Positions 55,232 to 64,000 of a stretch of DNA of 64,000 nt are shown piece after piece. The position numbers and the translations under genes were made by a program. This stretch comes from Desmodus rotundus (taxonomy: Eukaryota; Chordata; Mammalia; Chiroptera; Phyllostomidae), in assembly GCF_022682495.2 (NCBI RefSeq), contig NC_071390.1, positions 155,596,583 to 155,660,582 of the forward strand. Direction: 5' to 3'. The notes under the pieces were generated by a model. It did no database searches. It saw nothing but the letters and a program-made list of their open reading frames with translations, and was not told where the DNA came from. Within the stretch, counting starts at the first letter, position 1. Each line of letters opens with the position of its first letter.

Positions 55232-55565
55232 CAGTGGTCAGCCAACTTTTTCTGTAAAAAAAAAAAAATCAGATAGTAAATATTTTAGGCTTTGCAGGCC
55301 ATATGGTCTCTGTCATAACTACTCAACTGATATTACAGCACAAAGGAGCCACAGATGAACAGAAATGAATGGCCATGGCCGTGTTCCAATAAAACTTTAT
55401 TCATGGACACTGGAGTTTGAATTTCATGTAATTTTCACTTGTCACGAAATAGCCTTCTTATGATTTCTTTCGGTTACTTAAAAACATGACTATTCATAAT
55501 CGTGGGTTATATAAAACAGGGAGTGGGTTAGATTTAGCTTACAAGCCACGGTTTGCCAAACGCTG
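55232..55565 (+). mobile_element. hAT (Charlie-like) DNA transposon relic
   Basis: It starts CAGTGGTCAGCCAACTTTTT and ends GGTTTGCCAAACGCTG. Inside are 'TAGTAAATATTTTAGGCTTT' and 'GTTCCAATAAAACTTTATTC', typical of a common mammalian hAT relic. The flanking TCCTAGAC and TCCTCAAC look like an eroded 8-bp target duplication. Confidence 0.75.
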
Positions 55566-55820
55566 TCCTCAACCCCCTTTGTAAATTTAGATATTTTCAT
55601 TTTCTCTCTCCTCCCAGTTGTGATGCATGTTAGTGTAGCAATGGCCGAGAGCAAGGCCAGTTTTCACTTACTGACTTTATTGCCTCCCCCCATGCACACG
55701 TGTTGAGGCACACCTGCACCGAAGGAGCACGTGACCTGGACATTTCAAGCGACATCCTTCCAGCTTTTCAAAATGGAGACAGCTGACCCATGAAACTGTT
55801 GAAGACAAGGGCCATGGTTC

Positions 55821-56061
55821 ATTTTTTTTTTAAATCCTCAACTGAGGACATTTTATCATTGCTTTAGAGAGATGAGGGGAGACAGGAAAGGAGAGAGAGA
55901 AACATTGACTAGTTGTCTCCCATATGCTCCCAGACCAGGGATCATACACTCCCGAATCAGGGATTAAACCCACAACCTAGGCATGTGCCCTGACCGGGAA
56001 TCGAACCTGCAGCCCTTAGGTGGCAGGACGACACTCCAACCTGAGCCACACAGACCAGGGC
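55821..56061 (-). mobile_element. Ves SINE
   Basis: In reverse: head CCCTGGTCTGTGTGGCTCAG, body GGGCACATGCCTAGGTTGTG, then the CTCTCTC part and the tail. The middle has an extra stretch. An imperfect duplication (AGGGCCATGGTTC / AGGGCTGTGGTCC) may be the target site. Confidence 0.8.
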
Positions 56062-56069
56062 AGGGCTGT

Positions 56070-57090
56070 GGTCCTTGATGCCCCCTCCCTAGTCCCCTGA
56101 GTTCCTTTCCTGGTGGCACACTGGATGACAGAGGCCAGATCGTGGAGGACTCTGTGTAGGGGGCAAGAGGAGAAGGTGGTGCCGAGGTCTCCTCTGAGAC
56201 CTCCATCTTTGCTGATCTGGACAGCATTCCTGCCAGAACAATGCCCTGTGACGGGGCATCGCAATTATTACATCTTGTGCTTTCGGCAAGTTTATAAGAA
56301 GGGAAGTGAACCCAGGAGTGACTTGGAGGAATAATTCAAATCCTAAGATCTGGATCTGGTTCCTTATCGTGAGTCATTGAGAAAAGGTTGCATCTCAATC
56401 CATATAAAATCTGTTTAAGAAGAAAACACAAGTGCATTATACAATCAGAAAATGTTCCAACCCAAATAGTTGAAATGTTCACTGTTTCGTCATTTTAGAT
56501 CAGTTACCTGGACCAGCCGGCTCCCCACCGCTCATCCTGAGCACGTCTGGGACAGCCCCGTTTTACGGTAAAACCGCCTTCTGGGGGCCCTGCACCGCCA
56601 CTCAGAAGGCAGGATTGTGGGACTCATTTATGGAAGCTTGTGTGAGGTTAGATACAACTCGTTTCTATGGAACACATTTTATTGCCCAAAGAAAATTCTA
56701 ACTAAATAAACGAACGTGTGAGGTATCATTTCTCACCAGAACTGCACTGGCCATCAGCCTCCTGGCCGTCATTCATTTTCACATCACATAATTTAATTGA
56801 ATGGAATGAAAATAGTCTAACATCTTGATGGTATAGCTCGACCTCAGAGGTTTCATTACAAGGAGGAAAAATAAGTTACTCACATAAGAAACACTGTTTA
56901 AGAGAACTTTATATAAAATGGTGAGAATTAGTGAACATTGGGGTTTTTGATTCTATAAATGAAATATTGACTTAACGTAGTTATTCTTATAGGTTTAAAA
57001 AAAAAGTCCCCTGAATATAAAGATCACATGACGGTTATCTTCATATTATACTCCTGGTGTGAAAGGTCTCTCTGAGCCATTTTAGTTCCT
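56070..57090. other. Intergenic, no recognised feature
   Basis: No gene. The short overlapping frames at 56,016-56,334 partly read through the Ves SINE. Confidence 0.6.
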
Positions 57091-57094
57091 ACTT

Positions 57095-57265
57095 TCTGTT
57101 AGGTACGATGGTGGGTGCTAGCCGTGTGTCCTCTTGTTTAACGGCCACGTGGACCCAGGAGAAGACTCAGAATGTGAGTAACTGGCCCCAGACCACACAG
57201 CCAAACGACCAGCTCTGCACTCATGTTCTCACCGACTCCAGTGTCTAAATCCATCCCCTGGGTGG
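57095..57265 (-). repeat. MIR SINE fragment
   Basis: 'GGTACGATGGTGGGTGCTAG ... CCCAGACCACACAGCCAAAC ... TCACCGACTCCAGTGTC' follows MIR in reverse. Confidence 0.6.
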
Positions 57266-57889
57266 TCTACTCATTATGAGACCGCTGCACTGTAGGAACA
57301 GTAAGGAAATATTTAATTAATCAATTGGTTGTTTTACTATATGATGCAAAAGTTCAAGTTGACTTCTTTTCCTCAATAAATAATCTTTTTTTGTTTTTAT
57401 TCAATTCATCCAACACAATTTGAGATTTACTATGTTGATTAGCTTCTGCTTGGGGAGCCCAGGCCCCCACCCAGTTCTTGAGTCTCCTGGCAGATCTGCA
57501 GCCAGCGAAGGAGTCAGGCCTCCCCTGCACACGGGCGGGGCGAGCGCCACACACCCCTCAGCCTGGCTGACACCCTGAATGTGTTGGTGTTGGAGGGAGT
57601 GTCATTCCACAGCTTCATTTTTTTTTTTAATTAAAAAGCTCAGATTTCAAGGATCACAAGTGAATTCAGCTTTCATCCTTGGGAACTTCTTTCTGCAATT
57701 AAAAAATGTTAGTAATAGATTGGTTGTGTGGTCTATTGAAATTGACTTTGTAGATTTCCTCCTTCATTCACACTTGTGTAATATTCAGCTCTCACTAAAT
57801 ATTATGGGTTTAAAAACAATTGGCCTCTGGAGCAGAGTCATTACTTAAGAGGAAGAAAAAAACACACTTCTCAGCAAAGGGTTCTGATG

Positions 57890-58300
57890 ACATACCGAGT
57901 CAGAAATCATTTTGTCCTGAAAGAGGGCAGAGAATGTTCTGTGAAAAGGCCATGAGGTTGTAAGCACTGGAGCAAGGGGCCCAAGGGGTACTGAGGATCA
58001 GGAGAGAGAGAGAGAGACAGAGAGACACAGAGACACAGAGAGAGAAAGACCTTCCTACCATGCCAAGAAATTTTAATTTTATTCAGAATGTGATGGGAAC
58101 CTATTAAATGATGTTTATCAGGGAAATGGCATGATGAGATTTACATTTCAGAAGGTCACTGTAGTCACTAAGCCTAGTGACATTGGACAGGATGCACAAG
58201 AAGGTATGGAGCGGGAGACACAGATGGGATGGGAGGTTCAGAGCACTCCAAGAGAAATTACTTAGGCCAAGCTGAGGGAGGTGTTTGGAAGTATATTTAG
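57890..58300 (-). repeat. L2 LINE fragment with a GA/CA insertion
   Basis: 'GGCCATGAGGTTGTAAGCAC', 'GGCATGATGAGATTTACATT' and 'GAAGGTCACTGTAGTCAC' are in antisense L2 order. A GAGA/CAGAGA microsatellite (57998-58048) sits in the middle. Confidence 0.55.
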
Positions 58301-58934
58301 AATAACGGCTAGGCCATAAAAAGGCCAAGTCCAAATACATGTCCACGTGCTAAATGGTGTGCTGAACACTTTTCACAGTCCTCTAATGACACACAAGTAG
58401 GTCACGCATGAAAGAACTTTCCATGCATTCCTGGGATCGAGTGTTACTGGGAAGTTTTTCAAGGGAAAGAAAACTTTAGCAGTAAACACATGCAGAATTT
58501 GCACTCAAGTCCTGTTCGGTGAGTGCAGTGAGAAAAGGTGGAGGGACGGACCATGAGCGAGGAAGGCAGGCAGCCTCTAAGAGCCAAAAGGGCAAGGGGA
58601 CGATCTCCCCGGGGGGGCTCAGAAGCAGAGGGAATGCAGCCCTGGTGACCCGTTTTACACTTCTGATCTCCACAGCCGTGAGAAGGTAAACTCGTGTTGT
58701 TTTAAGCTGCTGAATTCGTGACCATTGTTACAGCAGCAATAGGAAATTAATGAGCTATACAAAGGAGTCAGGAAGTTGGAACGACGGTGAAGTTCTGCAC
58801 AGACGCAGTAATACTGGTTAATGTACTAACTCTTCAGTTAAGGCTTCGTGAATGTCTATTTACAGTTATGCTTTACACTCGTAACTTACGTAAGTCATGT
58901 TCCATTTTTAAGGTATCAAGTGTACTGAAAAACT

Positions 58935-58991
58935 TCCTCTCTCCCTCTCGTTCTCTGTCTGTCTCTCTCTGTCTTTCCCTCTCTCTCTCTG

Positions 58992-59023
<32 letters not shown>
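58935..59023. repeat. (CT)n then (CA)n compound microsatellite
   Basis: An imperfect CT run with GTCT steps (58935-58993) passes into about 14 CA units (58995-59023). Confidence 0.9.
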
Positions 59024-59028
<5 letters not shown>

Positions 59029-59099
59029 TGCCCACGTACATGGTGAATACAGAGGGGCAGCCGGATTGGGAAGAGAATAATGAGGTGTTTTCTTCCCCC

Positions 59100-60100
59100 A
59101 CATACTGCGTTTAAGATGCTATTGGAGCATTCAACAAGAGAGGTTCAGAAGGCAGAGGAAGGAGGCAGGAGATCAGGAGATGTCTGGAATCTACATCCTC
59201 CCCGCAGTACCTGCGTCAGTGAGTGAGTTACCAAGCCCTGAGGTGAGGTCAATAATGGAGGATGGAAGAAACCCCCAAAGGCAACTGAAGAGGGTGGTCA
59301 GGTGGGAGAAAAGCAGAGAGAACAATTGACACTTAAACCTTTAGTAATTTTTCAGTTCATCAGGGTATGATTCTCAAGAAACCCAGTGACAACTCTCCTG
59401 GCAAGGTATTAACCATATCAGATATTCTAGAACCTGGTGGATCTTATTGATCTTCCGGGGAGGCCCAGACTGCCCTGCTTGGCTCCTCCCAAACCCACAG
59501 CAGCCAGGCTCACAGAGGGTGAGGGAGGTAAGGCGGGCCCAGCAAGGTGGGCCTCTGCTTCTTGCTCCTGTATAGCAGAGCCCAATCAGTTTGAAAGCTC
59601 CCACTTGCTTACCTTGAACCAGTAGCATTGATCTGCAGGGATCTATGCACATCTGAGATAAAGGATTCTTAATAAGACCACAAAAAGAATTGTGGCATCG
59701 GCCCTCTTCTTAAACTTTAGGGAAATCACACCTCGAGGTCATTCCCACTGCTGCTGTGGTCCCGTCTGTCCTGTGTGCGCCCAAGACTCCATGCTCACAG
59801 GAAGCTGTCAGGCTCGTCTCTTCACAGCAAGTCTTAGAAGGCACGCATTCACGTCTCACATCTGCAGGTGAAATAATGGCATAGGAAATTACGGAAATTG
59901 CAACCAGCATTTCAGAAAATAAAAGCGATTGGAAGGCATGGGGGAGCGGTTTACACATGGCACTCGAAAGGATGTTTCACACTTTGGACATGCAGAGCAC
60001 GTGGGGTTAGGGGTTGGTTTGGCTTTGTTTTTAAAAGCACACTGTGTGTTCCTTGCCACCGTTAGTCAGAACACACTAGGGCTGCAAAAGGCAGCACCTG
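59100..60100. other. Intergenic, no recognised feature
   Basis: No gene or transposon recognised. Confidence 0.55.
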
Positions 60101-60110
60101 TTCTCTAAAG

Positions 60111-60370
60111 CAGCCGTGTTCAGCCCGGGTGCCGCAAGCGTTTTTAAAGTATGCAATAACTGCTTATTTAGTCAGGGGCACCGACCTCTTTTTCCTTAGA
60201 CTGTACAATAAAAAATGACAACAGCCAACACAACAATAGCCATCTGATGTGAATGAGTCAAAATTATATCTATTTTTTGTCAGATCCACAAAAAATATGG
60301 TTTTTGGCGTGCTGCAGAATTTTAGTGATTAGTTTATGTGTGCCGTGAATGAAAGGGTTGAAAATCACAG
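60111..60370 (-). mobile_element. Non-autonomous hAT element with intact 8-bp target duplication
   Basis: Of the same family as 8750-9436 but inverted and shorter (260 bp). CTCTAAAG is duplicated exactly at 60103-60110 and 60371-60378. The termini CAGCCGTGTTCAGCCC and CTGTGATTTTCAACCC (reverse) are imperfect inverted repeats. No transposase is encoded. Confidence 0.85.
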
Positions 60371-60384
60371 CTCTAAAGTATTGA

Positions 60385-61300
60385 GCCCGTGCTTCAAATA
60401 AATGCGTAACATCCTTTGTTTTGCTGTTTTGCATATCATTCAAAACAGCCCTTAAGTGATGTTCATCTCTTAGGGGGAATAAACCAGCAACTTGACTTCT
60501 TAGTGCTCGCAAACATTTTAACAACGATAACCTGGGCGTATCTCCTTCATCTACAGGTCAACCCCATTCCATTTCCTTTCAAGATCTGGCCTAAAGAAAG
60601 GATGTAACTTAGAGAAGGAGCACAGACAGTTCTAGTAAATAAATCCATATGAACATGCTTTAACAATTCAGTGATAACATTTGAAGTAGCGAAATATATT
60701 CCCAGGGATTCCATGTTCCCCCCTTAACCAGCACTTGAATTTAAGAATTCAATGTCATATCATCATTGTCTCCATATAAATTCAGATAGGAAACAGCACG
60801 GTGCCATCTGTTGGTGAGTTCTTGGGTATTACGAGTCCCTTCAGTATTTCAGGATGTTGAGACTACCTTTACTCATTCATTCAGTTATACTAAGCATGTG
60901 TAACATATACCTAAGTCTGGAATTCCATACAGTTCTACGGCAACACACAAGACGTCACAGTCCTGTATTTTAGGGAACTATCTTCAGTTCACTGTATTAG
61001 TCACTTTAGTAGTGCTAAAAATGGACTTGGTAATCCCAGACCTCTTTGTTCCCAACGATTTCATGGGCCATGTGCAATTCTTAGCATTCCTCAACTCTGG
61101 TTAAATAAAATTAAAATCCTGCTAGCCAACAGATATTTGCAAGATGATTTATTTATGTCAAAAACTTAATAGGGAATAAAAAACTTGTAGCTGCTATAAA
61201 AATATATCTTCTATTGAAGAAATAAAATCCTTCCCTTGAATTTTCATTCCTCGACAGCTCCATTATTCTGCTCCTCTGTGGGGCAAAATTTTTTAAAGAA
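60385..61300. other. Intergenic, no recognised feature
   Basis: AT-rich spacer. No gene or transposon is recognised. Confidence 0.6.
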
Positions 61301-61444
61301 GTAAAGTTGTTTGATTTTTTATAATATACTCCAACCAGCCTTTTGTGCGCTCTGCACGTACCCACATAAACACACGTACACACATGTACACACATGGTGT
61401 CGCACTGAAAACATCAAGTTCACTAACAATCTCCATGTTGCTAA

Positions 61445-61640
61445 CTCCAAGGTCCAGTCCTCAGGCTACAGTGTACCTAACCTCTCAACAGCCTCTAACA
61501 CAGTCGCTTGCTCCCTCTTTCTTAACACTTGACTTTCACTTGGTTTCTAGAACACCTCACTCTCCTGGTTGGTCTCCCTCTCAGGCTGCTTCTTTTGAGG
61601 CTCTTCATAGGATTAGCCCCATCGCCCAAACCTCTAAATC
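61445..61640 (+). repeat. L2 LINE fragment
   Basis: 'GACTTTCACTTGGTTTCTAG' followed by 'AACACCTCACTCTCCTGGTT' follows L2 in sense. The next L2 piece starts at about 62,820, so the two may be one copy separated by later events. Confidence 0.5.
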
Positions 61641-61771
61641 TTAGAGTAGCCCAAAACTTCAATCCCCAGACATTTCTTATTACTACACTTTCTTTAATCT
61701 AGCAAACCATTACTCAATAGAGATGGAAGGTAAGCCACATAGGGAATTTTTAGTCTTCTGGTAGCACATTT

Positions 61772-61835
61772 CTTTCCTCCCTCCCTCCCTCCCTCCCTCC
61801 TTTCTTTCTTTCTTCCTTTCTTTCTTTCTTCCTTC

Positions 61836-61889
<54 letters not shown>

Positions 61890-62154
61890 CTTCTCTTCTC
61901 TTCTCTTCTCTTCTCTTCTCTTCTCTTCTCTTCTCTCTCTTTAGTTTTTTATTTTAATTTAGAGAGAGGGGAAAGGAGGGAGAAATAGAAGGAGAGAAAC
62001 ATTGATGTGTGAGAGAAATACCAACTGGCTGTCTCTCACATGCCCCCAGCTGGGGACCTGGCCCGCAACCCAGGCATATGCCCCAACACAACTGAACCAG
62101 GGACCTTTCAGTTTGTGGGATGATGCCCAACCCACTGAGCCTCACCAGTCAAGG
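61772..62154 (-). mobile_element. Ves SINE with a strongly expanded pyrimidine tail
   Basis: In reverse: head CCTTGACTGGTGAGGCTCAG (end near 62154), body, then the tail. The tail has grown into about 155 bp of (CCCT)n, (TTTC)n and (TTCTC)n, at 61775-61935. The 14-bp target duplication CTGGTAGCACATTT at 61758-61771 and 62155-62168 encloses both SINE and microsatellite. Confidence 0.88.
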
Positions 62155-62496
62155 CTGGTAGCACATTTTTTAAGAATCCAAAAGGAACAGGTGAAATTGA
62201 TTTTCATGACATATTTATTATGTCAATATAACAAAGTATGATATTTCAACATATAATCAAATTAAAACTATTAATAAGTTATTTTACATTTTTGTACCAA
62301 GACTTTGAAATACAGTATATATCATACACATATAATACATCTTAATTCAGATGCTACATTTTCATGGGAAATGCCTGGTCTTCATTTCCAATGTCTGATT
62401 TTGTAACAGTTACTTGAAAACTATACCTAAGCTTTTCCAAACATATTTTAAAAATGTCCAATAACTGGATCAAGTGTCAGTGTACTTTACATTAAT

Positions 62497-62605
62497 TAAC
62501 ATTAAATAAAATTCAGTCCCTTGGTCCTACCAGCTACGTTTGGAGTGCTCGGTACCACATATGGTTCCTGGTAGCTACCACATTGGAAAGTGCAGCTCAG
62601 GGTGC
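62497..62605. mobile_element. Probable hAT relic
   Basis: 'GTACCACATATGGTTCCTGG' and 'TAGCTACCACATTGGAAAGT' resemble a widespread mammalian hAT relic that I cannot name with certainty. Confidence 0.4.
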
Positions 62606-62814
62606 TTGTGTTTATTGCATGGACGTACATCACATCCATACGCCCCAAAGTAGGTCTGCAGTGCGGGAGTGTCCCCCGGCTGATACATGCCAAAGATTCT
62701 CAACATTTTACATGCTTAGATATCTAAGAGGCAAACCAAATTCTATATTCAGTTTTGTTTGGGCATCCCTCCCCACTTGTACCTACCTACTCCTGAGGGG
62801 TGAAAAATTAGAGG

Positions 62815-63470
62815 ACTTGTTTGATTTCATCCTTTCTCTCACACCCCCACAACCAAGCTATCAAATTTACTTTTAAAATTATATCGAGAACTTGACCATT
62901 TTTCACCCCTTCCGTGGACCCCTAGTCAAGACCCCCTCGTCTCTCTCCTAGACGGCTGGCTGCGGCCGCTCCTGCCCTGACTCACCTTCTTCCCCCCTTG
63001 TCCTCCCGCAGTCTGTCCTCCACGTGGCACGAAACAGAAGCGTAAAATAAAATGCAGATCACAGCTGTTCTGTCCTGCTTCCAACAGGTCCAGGTGCCAC
63101 ATGCACTGGCTTCTGTCCCCTTCTCTGCTCTCTGATCTTTCTGCCCCCAACCCATTCCATTCTAGCCACTCTTTCTCTAGCATGTTAAGCACCTGAGGTT
63201 CCCAGAACCTGCGGTTCCTCCTCAGGGGCTCATGCAACTTGCTCCTTCACTGCAGGCTCTGCTCTCATGTCACCTGGCCATCACTTCCTAATGGCCCCCT
63301 CCTCCAACCCCATCTGGCCCACTCCGTCCTCCGCTGCCACTTCCTTTTTCTTTCTAATAGCATCCATCACTACCCGAGGTCCTAGCCTACTCTGTGTGTT
63401 GGTTACTCTCTGGCCTTCCCTCAAGAGAGTAAGTTCTGTAAGAGCAAACTGGAAATGCTTCTTTGGACCC
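62815..63470 (+). repeat. L2 LINE fragment
   Basis: 'CCTTTCTCTCACACCCCCAC', then 'ACAGCTGTTCTGTCCTGCTT', 'CATTCTAGCCACTCTTTCTC', 'CTGCTCTCATGTCACCTGGC' and 'GCATCCATCACTACCCGAGG' follow the end of L2 ORF2 and its 3' part in sense. No frame is intact. Confidence 0.65.
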
Positions 63471-63529
63471 CTAGAGACTTCTAGTTTCTGTTCCACACAT
63501 AGGGAGCTTGGAAGTCATCACTCTGTTGT

Positions 63530-64000
63530 AACAACAAATACAAGTCTGAACAGACTGAAATACCAACAACTCTTTGTGGATACACAGAGACGGGTGGACA
63601 CAGAGCAAAAGCTGCTCCCAGGATGGGAGAGACAGACAGGCAAATAGAGGGAGTTGAGACTAACCAGGGCAGAGACTCAGAAGCGGAAACCAGTGTAGGA
63701 ACCAGGGTCGGGGTAAGAAAACCGAACTGTAATTGACAATTGCTGCAGACAAGTGTGGGTGTTAAAAACCCCATCAAGAAGGCACCCCCACAATACCATG
63801 AGACTCATCTCCAGGAGTTCAACTGGATCCCCGCAATAAATACCAGAGAAGAATCCCCTTGGGCTTCTGGCAGGGGGAGGAGAAAGGGAGCCGTGTGAAA
63901 TAACCAGAGCACTCTGTCTTTCCCAACGAGGCCTGCCTTCAGGGGAGACTGGCTCAGGAGCGCCTGACCCGCTGGGGCATCCTCAGAGCCTAACTGACCC
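63530..64000 (+). mobile_element. Probable L1 5' region, continues past the window
   Basis: 'GGGCTTCTGGCAGGGGGAGG', 'CCAGAGCACTCTGTCTTTCC' and 'CTTCAGGGGAGACTGGCTCA' resemble the 5' UTR of a mammalian L1 just ahead of ORF1. The sequence runs off the window, so whether ORF1 and ORF2 follow cannot be seen. An LTR element is the alternative. Confidence 0.4.

Overview
This is a stretch of mammalian nuclear DNA, almost certainly from a bat. Its introns and spacers carry several tRNA-derived SINEs with the bat Ves-type head (CCCTGGCTGGTGTGGCTCAG), bat-type L1 3' ends, and the usual mammalian background of MIR, L2 and hAT DNA-transposon relics. Nothing prokaryotic is present. Genes were called by reassembling exons from splice signals and recognised protein sequence; most open frames in the window are chance.

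Two genes are supported, arranged tail to tail. (1) ATP8A1, a P4-ATPase phospholipid flippase, lies on the + strand at about 1-35,690. Only its last seven coding exons are present (2361-31091), encoding 198 residues: the last three membrane segments and the complete C-terminal regulatory tail. A roughly 4.6 kb 3' UTR follows and probably ends at an AATAAA at 35661. (2) SHISA3, a small single-pass adaptor of the secretory pathway, lies on the - strand. Both coding exons (47159-46883 and 44305-43866) are complete and give a 238-residue protein. Its first exon lies in a CpG island (about 46430-48080), and its 3' UTR probably ends near 42,830. The convergent order with a short gap matches the human 4p13 arrangement as I know it.

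Layout: 1-31,091 is ATP8A1 introns and exons. 31,092-35,690 is its 3' UTR, with no recognisable transposon. 35,700-42,830 is the spacer between the genes, with L1, MIR, L2 and Ves copies. 42,830-47,160 is SHISA3, and 46,430-48,080 its CpG island. From 48,100 to 64,000 I see no gene: simple repeats, a 196-bp purine tract, MIR, L2, hAT and Ves copies, and at the right edge what looks like the start of an L1.

I found no clear novel biological system. The observations worth checking are a full L1 insertion with a 16-bp target duplication just upstream of an ATP8A1 exon, an L1 nested in a hAT element, a second hAT copy of the same family with a perfect 8-bp duplication, a stop codon formed across the SHISA3 splice donor, and several structure-prone tracts.
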